The notes beneath the pieces were generated by a model that saw nothing but the letters and a program-made list of their open reading frames with translations, was not told the origin of the DNA and searched no databases. The position numbers were made by a program, and so were the translations under genes. Below, piece after piece: positions 37,805 through 47,159 of a stretch of DNA of 64,000 bases. Source of the stretch: Orbaceae bacterium lpD02. GTDB taxonomy: Bacteria; Pseudomonadota; Gammaproteobacteria; Enterobacterales; Orbaceae. The stretch's first letter is position 1. Each line of letters opens with the position of its first letter. The DNA is taken from assembly GCA_036251875.1 (NCBI GenBank), contig CP133960.1:1718258-1782257 (forward strand), written 5' to 3'.

Positions 37805-39172
37805 TTGAATAATGTTATGCCTAAATATTCTCTTAAACAGAAAGAACGCACCATAATCAATAAAATTGATGCCCTACAAAATAGAGTGCCTTTTATCGTT
37901 ATTTTTATTGCTGGCATGATTGGCATCGTTACCGGTTTTGTCGGTACACTCTTTCAATATGCTGTCAGCTGGGTTTCAACGTCGCGCATTGAGTTAAGCC
38001 TAAGTCTATTTGGTGATCACAATGCAACATATATTTGGTCATTTTTTATTGCGGCTTTAATGGGAGTTTTTGCCTATTATTTAGTGCAACGCTTTTCTCC
38101 AGAGTCTAGCGGATCAGGAATCCCTGAAATAGAAGGTGCACTCATTGATATGAGGCCCGTCAGGTGGTTACACGTTTTACCCGTTAAATTTTTCGGCGGG
38201 CTCGGAGCCTTAGGTTCTGGTATGGTTCTAGGTCGAGAAGGTCCGACAGTCCAAATGGGGGCCAATCTAGGGCAATTACTAGGAAAACTCTTTAAAGTCG
38301 AAAATAAAGATAATAAACACACCTTTCTAGCAACGGGTGCGGCGGCAGGGATCACAACCGCGTTTAATGCGCCATTAGCAGGTATTTTATTTGTAATAGA
38401 GGAAATGCGAGAAGAGTTTAACTACAGCTTATCATCAATCAAAGCAATCTTTATTGGTGTGATCGGTGCGTGCGTCGTTTATCGGTTGATGGTCAGCACG
38501 GCCCCTATATTTAATTTTAGTATTTATGCTGCCGTCCCACTAAATTCCTTATGGCTCTATTTTATTTTTGGTGCCATTATCGCCGTACTCGGAGCAATTT
38601 CGAATCGGAGTATATTAACCCTTCGCGATAAACTTAAATCTTTCTATCAATTAAAATCCTATTATTTTTTACTGGTAGGAGGACTGCTTGCCGGTACATT
38701 CGGCTTATTAAGCTTATATTTCCCAGCTGTTGCTGGTAGCGGGTTCGAGATAATTCCCAATGTTATTGACCAATTATATGGGTTATGGCCACTGTTCATT
38801 ATTCTTGTGATTAGACTTATTGCTACGATTTTATGTTTTAGTTCAGGAGCGCCTGGCGGAATTTTTTCGCCAACTTTGGCCTTAGGCGCTATTATCGGAG
38901 TATTATTCGGCCTTGCTATGCAATCAATATTTCCTGCTTATCAAATAGAATTGGGAGCTTGTGCAATTATTGGGATGGCCGGATTATTTTCCGCCACCAT
39001 TCGCGCACCATTAACAGGCATTGTGCTAATTATGGAAATGACAGGTAACTATTTACTCATCTTGCCGCTTATTATTACCTGTTTAGCCGCAACTTTTGTG
39101 GCGCAATCTTTAGGTCAAAAACCACTTTATACAGCAATTTTAGATAAACTTATTCAGCGGGATAGTAAATAA
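37805..39172 (+). CDS. clcA: H+/Cl- exchange transporter ClcA
   Basis: CLC-type chloride/proton antiporter used by enteric bacteria against extreme acid. The three ion-path motifs are GSGIPEIEG (about 102), GREGPTVQMG (about 143, with the gating glutamate) and GAPGGIFSPTLALG (about 349). The internal proton glutamate lies in VIEEMREEF. At 455 residues it matches E. coli ClcA without the C-terminal tail. The TTG at 37805 is uncertain; ATG 37817 gives MPKYSLKQ. Along with YagU and formate hydrogenlyase, it adds to an acid-stress theme. Confidence 0.95.
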   Translation: MNNVMPKYSLKQKERTIINKIDALQNRVPFIVIFIAGMIGIVTGFVGTLFQYAVSWVSTSRIELSLSLFGDHNATYIWSFFIAALMGVFAYYLVQRFSPESSGSGIPEIEGALIDMRPVRWLHVLPVKFFGGLGALGSGMVLGREGPTVQMGANLGQLLGKLFKVENKDNKHTFLATGAAAGITTAFNAPLAGILFVIEEMREEFNYSLSSIKAIFIGVIGACVVYRLMVSTAPIFNFSIYAAVPLNSLWLYFIFGAIIAVLGAISNRSILTLRDKLKSFYQLKSYYFLLVGGLLAGTFGLLSLYFPAVAGSGFEIIPNVIDQLYGLWPLFIILVIRLIATILCFSSGAPGGIFSPTLALGAIIGVLFGLAMQSIFPAYQIELGACAIIGMAGLFSATIRAPLTGIVLIMEMTGNYLLILPLIITCLAATFVAQSLGQKPLYTAILDKLIQRDSK

Positions 39173-39238
39173 AATATTTGAACGATTATTTCCCCTAAGA
39201 AAATGATCAGCAATTAAATAAAAAATAAGGAGAAGGCA

Positions 39239-39751
39239 ATGAATGAAGTAAAAGTTTCTCGTTTTGTTTGTTTGGTGATGACCCTGTTCCCAGCTTTATG
39301 GGGGCTGTTTAGCTTTTTAAATAATTTAGCTGGCTTTTCTGGCACCGTACAGTATGCTGTTGCGCCATTATTATCGATGCAAAATACAGCAAATAATAGT
39401 TGGTTAATGTGGCGTGCAATCGATGCTCCTTGGGCTGGCTATGTAGGGCTCGCGCTCATCACTACCGTAGAAACGCTAGGTGGAATATTTGCAAGCTTAG
39501 GGCTAATTATTATGGTAAAAAATTTTAATAAATCGTACATATTATTTAGTAAAGGAAAAGCCTGGGCGATGCTTGGAGCATCTTGTGCCGTTTTAGTTTG
39601 GGGGGTTGGCTTTATGGTTGTGGCTGGCGATTGGTTTATGGCTTGGCAAGCCAAAGTCAATCCACTAAATACTCAAATGGGTGCGATGATATATGCGCTT
39701 CCTTGTATAACAGCAATCATTGTATTATTAGCGCAAAAAGAGAGCCAATAA
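39239..39751 (+). CDS. DUF2165-like small membrane protein
   Basis: A 170-residue integral membrane protein with about four or five hydrophobic segments. It starts behind AAGGAGAAGG. It resembles the DUF2165 group, with WRAIDAPWAGY in the middle and GWFxxxW-like tracts (GDWFMAWQAKVNPLN) near the end. Function unknown. It follows clcA by 66 bases and may be co-transcribed. Confidence 0.65.
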   Translation: MNEVKVSRFVCLVMTLFPALWGLFSFLNNLAGFSGTVQYAVAPLLSMQNTANNSWLMWRAIDAPWAGYVGLALITTVETLGGIFASLGLIIMVKNFNKSYILFSKGKAWAMLGASCAVLVWGVGFMVVAGDWFMAWQAKVNPLNTQMGAMIYALPCITAIIVLLAQKESQ

Positions 39752-39783
39752 CAAAGTTTAGTTACCCGTGCCAAATACCACAT

Positions 39784-39817
39784 GATAAGCATCTCATTAT
39801 GTAGATGGATGCTTATC
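39784..39817. terminator. Hairpin between the DUF2165-like and flavin reductase genes
   Basis: GATAAGCATC and GATGCTTATC form a perfect 10-bp stem around 14 bases. No T-run follows on the + strand, so it is a terminator of modest quality or an operator of the next gene, which starts 53 bases later. Confidence 0.45.
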
Positions 39818-39869
39818 GACTGACATCTTACTACTTACGTTTTTGTAGCGCAAAATAAGGATAATAACA

Positions 39870-40439
39870 ATGTTACAACCCGTTAATCTAGAAAAATCTT
39901 ATCGCCTAATTAACCACGGCCCAACGGTAATGCTTTCGGCAAAATATGCTAATATTGAAAATGTAATGTCAATATCATGGGTGTGTGCACTAGAGTTTAA
40001 GCCAGCGAAAGTTACGGTGGTGATAGATAAGAGTGCATACTCTCGCTCTTTAGTCGAGCAAAGTGGCTATTTTGCTTTACAAGTACCCTTTGCATCTCAA
40101 GCTGCTATGGTTATTGCCATGGGCGAAAGTTATAAACAAAATCCCCATAAACTAGCTGATAATAACATCGAATTATTCTATCAAGATGGAGTTGATATTC
40201 CCCTGGTAAAAGGCTGCTCAGCTTATATCTTGTGTAAACTAATACCAGAACCACACAATCAACACACCCACGATCTTTTCATTGGTGAAGTTATTGCAGC
40301 TTATGCTGATGATCGTGTATTTTGTGATGACCACTGGATATTTGACCAAGTCGCTGATGAATTAAAAAACTTACACTATGTTGCTGGCGGTCAATTCTAT
40401 ATAACCGGTAAAGGGTTAGAAGTAGAAGGCGGACCATAA
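39870..40439 (+). CDS. Flavin reductase-like protein (FMN-binding split barrel)
   Basis: A 189-residue protein of the flavin reductase-like split-barrel family (NGPTVMLSAK-like start, VMSISWVCALEFKPAKVTVVID, SAYSRSLVEQSGYFALQVP). Such proteins bind FMN and reduce flavins or small molecules with NAD(P)H. The substrate is unknown. It precedes the nickel/peptide transporter genes by 122 bases and could be part of the same transcript. Confidence 0.8.
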   Translation: MLQPVNLEKSYRLINHGPTVMLSAKYANIENVMSISWVCALEFKPAKVTVVIDKSAYSRSLVEQSGYFALQVPFASQAAMVIAMGESYKQNPHKLADNNIELFYQDGVDIPLVKGCSAYILCKLIPEPHNQHTHDLFIGEVIAAYADDRVFCDDHWIFDQVADELKNLHYVAGGQFYITGKGLEVEGGP

Positions 40440-40561
40440 TGGCTACGCCTTATTTAGTAATAAAAATGATCTAATCTTATTTTCTATGGATAAGGCTGCC
40501 GACAATGATATCGGCTCGAATAACCACCACCTGACTAATAATAAAAAATTAAAAAGACATA

Positions 40562-42151
40562 ATGATAAAAACAACACTCTTAATCACGATTCAGGTTATT
40601 TGCTTGATGGGACTTTCGTCACAAGCATGTGCAATTGAAACGCAATCGAAACAGACGTTACGGCTAGCAATCGGCTCAGAGCCAACCGAAGGGTTTGACC
40701 CTATGCTAGGCTGGAGCCACGGCAGCTATTTACTCCTTCATAGTCCGCTTCTGAAGCAAGATTCAGATTTATCATGGCATAGCTACATGCTTGAAAGCTA
40801 TCAGCACAGTGATGATGGCAAGTTATGGATACTCAAACTAAAAAATGGACTAAAATTTTCTGATGGATCACCATTAACCGCAAACGATATTGTTTTTACT
40901 TATAATAATGCAGCATCTAGTGGTGGAAAAATCGATATGGGAAATTTTGATAAAGCAGAATTTATCGATCCACTAACCGTAAAAATCACCTTATCATCCG
41001 CGCAAAGTACATTTATTAATATATTAGGCTCATTAGGAATTGTATCGGCAGAAAAGTATGACGCTAAAAAGTATGCTCACCATCCAATAGGCGCAGGCCC
41101 ATATCGTTTAGTCTCTTTTCAAGCTGGTCAACAATTATTAGTTGAGCGAAATCCATACTATGCAGGCCCCACAAATGATTTTGATAAAATGGTATTCATC
41201 TTTCTTGATGAAGATACCGCTTTTGCAGCAGCAAAAAGCGGTCAGCTAGATATTGTTCGCCTACCTGCTGGCATTGCCATAAATGTAGATAACATCAAAA
41301 ATATGAAGCTAATTAAGCGCCAAAGCGTAGAAAATCGAGGCATTTCATTCCCTATTCCTCCAGCTGGAGAAATAGATGCTAATGGTGTGCCTATCGGCAA
41401 TGATATCACCTCAGATGTTGCAATTCGTAGAGCAATTAATTATGCGATTGACAGGCAATTATTGTCTCAGTCAATTTTAGAAGGTTTTGCTATTCCAGCT
41501 TATACTGGCGTGGAAGGACTGCCATGGAATAATCCTCATTCAGCATTCCAAGATGGAGATATTACAAAAGCAAACACCATTCTTGAACAAGCTGGCTGGC
41601 AGCTAAACAAAGAGGGATTAAGAGAAAAAAACAGCATAGTAGCAAAACTGACCTTGTGGTACGCAAGCGGAGACATAACTCGTCGAGACTTAGCTCAAGC
41701 AATTAGAGCAAGTTTAAAGCCAATTGGCATTGAAATGAACTTAAGAGCGGGAAGCTGGGAAATGGTAGAGCATTACATGCACGCTAACCCGACTTTATTT
41801 GGCTGGGGAAGCTTAGATCCAATGGAGTTAGTACATAACTATAGCAGTAAAGCTGCCGGTGTTGGTTTTTATAATCCAGGTTATTATAAAAACCATTATG
41901 TTGACGAAATACTTGAAGAAGCGTTGAGCCAAGCAGACCAAAAAACCGCCATCTCATTGTGGCAAAAAGTCGATTGGAATGGTGCCACAGGGACAGGGAT
42001 TCAAGGCGACGCTCCGTGGGCGTGGTTAGTTAATTTGCAACATCTATATTTATTGAATAATTGTGTTGAATTAGGTAAAAGTGCACCGGAGATCCATGGT
42101 TCGTGGTCAATATTGAATAATGTTGATAACTGGGCATGGGCGTGTAAATAA
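40562..42151 (+). CDS. Periplasmic binding protein, peptide/nickel family
   Basis: A 529-residue SBP_bac_5 protein with a signal peptide (cleavage likely after SSQACA). It has the cluster signature ADIV-type tract GSPLTANDIVFTYNNA (about 100-115). Unlike peptide binders it opens with SEPTEGFDPMLGW. With the hydrogenase island nearby and no second Ni uptake system seen, nickel (possibly with a chelator) is the favoured ligand, but this is inferred. Its stop overlaps the start of the first permease (TAATG). The matching ATPases are at 13.5-14.9 kb. Confidence 0.78.
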   Translation: MIKTTLLITIQVICLMGLSSQACAIETQSKQTLRLAIGSEPTEGFDPMLGWSHGSYLLLHSPLLKQDSDLSWHSYMLESYQHSDDGKLWILKLKNGLKFSDGSPLTANDIVFTYNNAASSGGKIDMGNFDKAEFIDPLTVKITLSSAQSTFINILGSLGIVSAEKYDAKKYAHHPIGAGPYRLVSFQAGQQLLVERNPYYAGPTNDFDKMVFIFLDEDTAFAAAKSGQLDIVRLPAGIAINVDNIKNMKLIKRQSVENRGISFPIPPAGEIDANGVPIGNDITSDVAIRRAINYAIDRQLLSQSILEGFAIPAYTGVEGLPWNNPHSAFQDGDITKANTILEQAGWQLNKEGLREKNSIVAKLTLWYASGDITRRDLAQAIRASLKPIGIEMNLRAGSWEMVEHYMHANPTLFGWGSLDPMELVHNYSSKAAGVGFYNPGYYKNHYVDEILEEALSQADQKTAISLWQKVDWNGATGTGIQGDAPWAWLVNLQHLYLLNNCVELGKSAPEIHGSWSILNNVDNWAWACK

Positions 42152-43116
42152 TGCGATCGTCGATTGTATTAGTGTGTCGATTTAGCTGTTCATTAGCAAT
42201 AACCATAGCCAGTATTTTCATTCTACTAAGCTATTCACCAATCGATCCAGTTAAAGCTTATATTGGCAGCGACTTAATGTATGTTTCCGCTGAGCAATAT
42301 CCGTTAATGGCCGCGCGTTGGGGGCTTGACCAGCCTTTATGGATACAGTTTTGGCACTGGTTCTCACAGCTAATACAAGGTGATTTTGGTTATTCCATCC
42401 TCTACAATAAGCCCGTACAACAGGTTATATCAGATAGGCTGATCCCCTCTTTGGCATTGTTACTCTCCGCCTGGATTTTTTCTGGGCTTATTGGATTTGG
42501 TTTAGGATTAATCGCTGGGCGTTATTTAAATTGCTGGCCTGACAAAAGTATTGCTTTTTTCTGCTATTTATTAGTATCTGTTCCGGTATTTTGGATAGGT
42601 TTATTGCTGCTTTACTTGTTTGCTATATCATTACAATGGGCGCCGATTTGCTGTGCTTGGCCTATTGGCCTTGATGAACAAACGTCAACATTTTTACAAA
42701 AAATGCATCACCTCATCTTGCCAGTGATTGCATTAGGTCTATCCCGTGTTGGGGCTATTACGCTACATACTCGTTCAAAAATTGCAGAAATAATGAAGAG
42801 TGAATTTATCTACTACGCCAAAGCCCAAGGTGATAAAGGATGGGCAATGTTATCTTTCCATGCCTTAAAACATATAATAACACCCGCAATCTGCTTACAG
42901 TTTGCATCGATTGGCGAATTATTGAGTGGCTCTTTACTAGCTGAAAAAGTTTTTACTTATCCAGGCTTAGGGCAAGCTGCCGTAGATGCAGGTTTGCGGG
43001 GCGACATTCCATTACTAATGGCAATTACGTTACTATGCATGATAGTCATCTTTATTAGCAATAATGTAGTCAATATCCTACTTAAGAGCGTGAACAAAGG
43101 GGTGATGCGCGAATAA
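42151..43116 (+). CDS. ABC transporter permease, NikB/DppB-like
   Basis: A 321-residue inner membrane permease with about six helices. The N-terminal SPIDPVKAYIG and QPLWIQFWHWFSQLIQGDFG stretches and the EAA loop near 215-235 (YYAKAQGDKGWAMLSFHALK) fit the DppB/NikB type. It overlaps both neighbours by one base, so the three genes form one translational unit. Confidence 0.85.
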   Translation: MRSSIVLVCRFSCSLAITIASIFILLSYSPIDPVKAYIGSDLMYVSAEQYPLMAARWGLDQPLWIQFWHWFSQLIQGDFGYSILYNKPVQQVISDRLIPSLALLLSAWIFSGLIGFGLGLIAGRYLNCWPDKSIAFFCYLLVSVPVFWIGLLLLYLFAISLQWAPICCAWPIGLDEQTSTFLQKMHHLILPVIALGLSRVGAITLHTRSKIAEIMKSEFIYYAKAQGDKGWAMLSFHALKHIITPAICLQFASIGELLSGSLLAEKVFTYPGLGQAAVDAGLRGDIPLLMAITLLCMIVIFISNNVVNILLKSVNKGVMRE

Positions 43117-43928
43117 TGACTTATAATCCTAACAACGCTCTAATTAAATTAATTTTTTCATTATTGAGTTTAATTATCTTAAGTAGTTATGGTTTTTGGC
43201 TTTCTCACACTGATGTTGTAACGGATCTACTTAGTCGCCATCACGCCCCTTCATGGCATCATTTATTTGGCACCGATAATTTAGGCCGTGATTTATACAA
43301 GCTTGTTTTTCAGGGCTCAAACACCAGTTTACAAGTTGGCTTAATTGCCTCATTATCAAGCGGTGCAATAGCGTTATTTATGGCAAGTTTATCATCATTT
43401 AACACAATGATGGATTATCTGGTTCGTGGTGTAGTTGATTCATTACTGGCATTACCACATCTCTTATTATTAATACTTATTTGCTTTACGCTCGGTGGTG
43501 GCAAAGCTGGCGTAGTTTGGGCGGTCGCACTAACACACTGGCCCAAACTGACACTCCTGTTACGCGCCGAATTAATCAGCATACAGCAAACTGATTATAT
43601 TATGCTGTCGCATCGCATTGGTAATAGTTGGCTTTATCGCTGCAGGCATCACTATGTGCCGACGCTCTTTTCGCAATGGATAATCGGCACTTTATTGATC
43701 TTCCCTCACGCTATTTTGCATAGTGCCGCTTTAAGTTTTCTTGGTTTTGGCTTATCACCGCATGAGGCATCGTTAGGAATTTTACTATCAGACTCACTAC
43801 GTTATCTTAATACTGGCACATGGTGGTTAGCCGTCTTTCCAGGACTTGCATTAATGGCACTTGTGTTACTATTTGACCAGTTCGCCAAAGCCATACAACA
43901 GTTATTTTTAAGTAATTCATCCTACTAA
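43116..43928 (+). CDS. ABC transporter permease, NikC/DppC-like
   Basis: A 270-residue permease with the DppC/NikC hallmark HHLFGTDNLGRDLYKLVFQG (about 47-66) and an LSFLGFGLSPHEASLGILLSD C-terminal stretch. About six helices. It ends the cluster. No ATPase gene follows, which is unusual for this transporter class and points to the two ATPases 26 kb upstream. Confidence 0.85.
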   Translation: MTYNPNNALIKLIFSLLSLIILSSYGFWLSHTDVVTDLLSRHHAPSWHHLFGTDNLGRDLYKLVFQGSNTSLQVGLIASLSSGAIALFMASLSSFNTMMDYLVRGVVDSLLALPHLLLLILICFTLGGGKAGVVWAVALTHWPKLTLLLRAELISIQQTDYIMLSHRIGNSWLYRCRHHYVPTLFSQWIIGTLLIFPHAILHSAALSFLGFGLSPHEASLGILLSDSLRYLNTGTWWLAVFPGLALMALVLLFDQFAKAIQQLFLSNSSY

Positions 43929-44371
43929 AGCATGGACAATATTATCTATGTGAAAATAGGATTATATTATGGTAGTTATTTGGTATTGAGTTTTGCAATT
44001 ACTCGCTTAAAGTTAATAGATTAATATGCCTTAACTAACTACATAACTAAAGAAAATTTTGCCATAAACCAATTAACGGAGCTTTTATACCATAAAAAAT
44101 AAATTATCTATAATAAACCTAAAATTTTCAGACTATCTTTCGATAAATCAATGTCGTTTTACCACACCTTTGCCACTTTGGATAAAAAGTAAATATCGGG
44201 AGCTACTGGCTAACTAGACTGAAAACTAAGCGACTATCACCAGCAATGCAAATATTTCAAGACGGGTTACACCATGAAATAATTTACTCAGGAAAGGAAA
44301 CGATAAGCTAAGTTACTAAGTGCCAAATTAGCTCCGATCTAATAAGTTAATTTGGCAGCATTTTGTTATAA
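43929..44371. other. Gene-free stretch after the permease genes
   Basis: 443 bases with no credible gene. Its left part is AT-rich without structure. The right end has a strong inverted repeat (44321-44357) listed separately. The missing ATPases would be expected here, and no remnant of them was recognised. Confidence 0.6.
44321..44357 (-). terminator. Terminator-like inverted repeat after mdaB
   Basis: TGCCAAATTA and TAATTTGGCA form a perfect 10-bp stem around 17 bases, 14 bases beyond the mdaB stop on the - strand. The T-run is weak on that side. On the + strand GCATTTTG follows, so it may act for both directions. Confidence 0.55.
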
Positions 44372-44953
44372 CTAGATTATTGTGTTATCTAAGTGTGCCT
44401 TATAGCGCTGAATGTCTTGTTCAATATCGGCATTTTTTATCACATCAATACATAAAAAGGTTGGTAGCCCCTCTAAACCTAAAAATTGATTCGCCTTATG
44501 CAAGTGGAAATAAACTATATCAACACCTAGACCTTCAAAAAACTGATCGGGTTGATTAAATGCTTCTGTTGGTGCGTTCCACGTTACAGACAACATATAT
44601 TTTTTGCCTTGCAATAATCCACCTGAACCATATTTTTTACTCACATCTGAGCGAGATCTACCGTCGCTAGCATAAAGGCGCCCATGACCTTGAGTGAACA
44701 CCTCATCGATATATTTTTTCATAATCCATGGCTCACCCATCCACCAAGCTGGCATCTGGTAAATAATAACGTCCGCCCACTCATATTTTTGTATTTCTTG
44801 CTCAACATCATAGCCATGATCAATCACTGTTACTTTAACTTCGTGACCTTTTTCAATAAGATATTGCTCAGCAGTATTTGTCAATGTGGTATTAAGACGC
44901 CCTGATGAGTGAGCAAACTCTTTCATTGAATTTAAAATTAAAATACGACTCAT
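44372..44953 (-). CDS. mdaB: NAD(P)H:quinone oxidoreductase MdaB
   Basis: A 193-residue flavodoxin-fold quinone reductase, the same length as E. coli MdaB. Close matches are KEFAHSSGRLNTTL, WADVIIYQMPAWWMGEPW, YIDEVFTQGHGRLYASDGR, SKKYGSGGLLQGKKYMLS and FHLHKANQFLGLE. It reduces quinones by two electrons, protecting from redox cyclers. ATG 44953 has GAGGT upstream and is preferred over an in-frame start 51 bases earlier. It is divergent from a LysR-type gene, its likely regulator. Confidence 0.95.
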   Translation of the reverse strand: MSRILILNSMKEFAHSSGRLNTTLTNTAEQYLIEKGHEVKVTVIDHGYDVEQEIQKYEWADVIIYQMPAWWMGEPWIMKKYIDEVFTQGHGRLYASDGRSRSDVSKKYGSGGLLQGKKYMLSVTWNAPTEAFNQPDQFFEGLGVDIVYFHLHKANQFLGLEGLPTFLCIDVIKNADIEQDIQRYKAHLDNTII

Positions 44954-44985
44954 AACTGACCTCATAATGGGGTTAACTAAAACTA

Positions 44986-45001
44986 ATAGCTTAAAAACTA
45001 T
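44986..45001. promoter_or_regulatory. Possible LysR-type operator
   Basis: ATAG and CTAT are inverted copies 8 bases apart in the 159-base divergent gap between mdaB and the LysR gene. The pattern roughly fits a T-N11-A LysR box. Weak evidence from one short dyad. Confidence 0.25.
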
Positions 45002-45112
45002 CAAGGAATAAAATTGATGTTAGCTATTTTACGCTTTTACTTATGTAGAAAAAGCGTGTTAAATACACAACATACTTGACTAAAACTCAACAATCATGCA
45101 AGGCCTTAAATA

Positions 45113-46012
45113 ATGAATATAACATTTGAAGAATTATTAGCCTTTAATACTGTAGTAAATACAGGTTCAATCACCGCCGCGGCAGAACAGCTACAACAAA
45201 CGACATCAGGCGTCAGCCGCGCACTTGGGCGACTAGAGAAAAAACTTAATACAACGTTACTCCGTAGAACGACACGTCGATTGGAATTAACCGAAGAAGG
45301 CCAGCTTTTTTTAATACATGCTCAACAAATTATTGCTTCCGTTGAAGAAGCAGAAGAGGCAATGGTATTACAACGGCAAGAAGTAGCAGGGCTATTACGT
45401 GTTAATGCCGCGACGCCATTTATGCAGCATATTATCGTTCCCTTAATTACGCGTTTTCGTCATAGCTATCCACGCATACAGCTAGAACTTAATACTGATG
45501 ATCATATTATTGACCTAATAGAAAAACGTACCGACGTTGCTATTCGTATTGGTTCGTTAAAAGATTCATCATTGCATGCGCGCTATTTAGGCGCTAGCCA
45601 AACTAAAATTTTGGCCAGCCCTCACTACTTAAAAAAATATGGTATACCAACTAATAGTCAACAATTACAAACGCATACTTTGATTGGGTTTAACTCCTCT
45701 AGTTACTTAAATAATTGGCCGATACTTGATAGTAAAGGCCAAATATTACAAGTTACACCTACCATTTCCGCCTCTAATGGCGAGATGATTCGCCAACTAG
45801 CACTACAAGGAGAGGGGATCGTGGCATTATCTAATTTTATGACAAAAAGTGACCAACAATCTGGCCAGCTTGTACCGATACTTGAGCAAGAGATGATTTA
45901 TCGCGAAAAACCAATTAATGCCGTGTATTATCAAAACCGTAAGCTCGCCTTTAGAATATCTTGTTTCTTAGATTTTTTGAGCAAAGAAATTACTGACAGG
46001 CAATTACTCTAA
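45113..46012 (+). CDS. LysR-family transcriptional regulator
   Basis: A 299-residue regulator with the N-terminal LysR helix-turn-helix (GSITAAAEQLQQTTSGVSRA, about 18-37) and a C-terminal periplasmic-binding-like effector domain. Its sequence resembles the subgroup of E. coli regulators that stand divergent to quinone or aldehyde reductase genes. Regulation of mdaB is the natural guess from the divergent layout. Confidence 0.92.
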   Translation: MNITFEELLAFNTVVNTGSITAAAEQLQQTTSGVSRALGRLEKKLNTTLLRRTTRRLELTEEGQLFLIHAQQIIASVEEAEEAMVLQRQEVAGLLRVNAATPFMQHIIVPLITRFRHSYPRIQLELNTDDHIIDLIEKRTDVAIRIGSLKDSSLHARYLGASQTKILASPHYLKKYGIPTNSQQLQTHTLIGFNSSSYLNNWPILDSKGQILQVTPTISASNGEMIRQLALQGEGIVALSNFMTKSDQQSGQLVPILEQEMIYREKPINAVYYQNRKLAFRISCFLDFLSKEITDRQLL

Positions 46013-46168
46013 TATATGAGTATATGTAACTTAATTCGCGCGCTACATTAGCAATATTTTCCTATTTTCTGTTGAAGATCACATTCAGCTTAATAAGTTA
46101 TATATATAATCTAGCTGGTATTACCATCAATTTAAAAATATATATTAACAATATATCTAGGAAAAAAT

Positions 46169-47062
46169 ATGAAGAAAACACTTCTCTCGATTGCTATTTT
46201 ATCTAGTTTCTTTTATGGCAGTGCATTTGCTGAAAAAATGAAAATTCTGATTGTTAATGATGATGGCTGTGAATCTATTGGAACCACTTCATTGCAAGAC
46301 AAATTGACAGCTAAAGGATATGATGCTTGGATTGTTGCACCATCGGTAAATCAAAGTGGCGTCGGTACTGCTGTTACATTTAAACCTGGTTATGAGTTTG
46401 AAGTAAAAAAAGTAGGTGAGAAGCGCTACTGTTTTCCGGGTACACCTTCTGACTCTGTCGATTTTGGTCTAACGGCATTAATGAAAAACAACCCTCCAGA
46501 CCTTGTTATTTCTGGTGTAAATGATGGTGGAAATACTGGAGGTGCGCAGCTTAACTCTGGAACAGTCAGCGCGGCAGTGAGAGCAGTGCGATCAGGTTAT
46601 CCAGCGGTATCAGCAAGTATCGGAGCCTCATTTACAAAGTTAAATGACGATCAAAATGGATTACTTAGCGAAGCAAGCAAAAATGTGAAAAAATACTGGC
46701 CAGATTCTATCGACTATGTAGCCGATCTGGTAGATAAAATGCAGATCAATAAAGATAACCATAAACCAATTCTCCCACCAGGGACAGGACTTGGACTCAA
46801 TTATCCCGCGGTGGCTAAAAATGAAATCAAAGGTATCAAATTTATAGAAAATGAACCCTTCCCAAAACCACAATATATCTTTGAAATTTTACCTAATGGT
46901 AATGCAACCCAAAAAATGGATTTCTCATTGATGCAGCCGAGTGATGATGATACGGCTACGGCTTGGTTAAATCGCAAATATATTATCTATAGTATTTTTA
47001 AAGGTAACTGGAATGATATGTCGACTCAGGCTGAGTATGAGATGATATTTAATCAAGATTAA
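46169..47062 (+). CDS. Secreted SurE-like 5'/3'-nucleotidase
   Basis: A 297-residue protein with a clear signal peptide (MKKTLLSIAILSS...AFA, cut before EKMK) followed by a SurE-fold phosphatase. Metal and active-site motifs are ILIVNDDG, APSVNQSGVG and SGVNDGGNTG...NSGTVSAAVRAV, all intact. Ordinary SurE is cytoplasmic and lies next to pcm and nlpD. Here export to the periplasm and the isolated position suggest a scavenging acid phosphatase. A SurE-like insertion near 165-200 (SEASKNVKKYWPDSIDYV) is longer than usual. Confidence 0.88.
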   Translation: MKKTLLSIAILSSFFYGSAFAEKMKILIVNDDGCESIGTTSLQDKLTAKGYDAWIVAPSVNQSGVGTAVTFKPGYEFEVKKVGEKRYCFPGTPSDSVDFGLTALMKNNPPDLVISGVNDGGNTGGAQLNSGTVSAAVRAVRSGYPAVSASIGASFTKLNDDQNGLLSEASKNVKKYWPDSIDYVADLVDKMQINKDNHKPILPPGTGLGLNYPAVAKNEIKGIKFIENEPFPKPQYIFEILPNGNATQKMDFSLMQPSDDDTATAWLNRKYIIYSIFKGNWNDMSTQAEYEMIFNQD

Positions 47063-47083
47063 ATTTTGATAACGAAAAATAAT

Positions 47084-47128
47084 CCTACCAAGATTAGGCT
47101 TATAGCTAATTGATTTTGGTAGGTTTTT
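47084..47128 (+). terminator. Rho-independent terminator of the SurE-like gene
   Basis: CCTACCAA pairs with TTGGTAGG, with an inner ATTAG/CTAAT stem, and TTTTT follows directly. It begins 21 bases after the stop codon. AAAAAT upstream could also serve the opposite lipoprotein gene. Confidence 0.8.
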
Positions 47129-47159
47129 AAAATAGATCTGGAATTATTTGGCAAACCCA

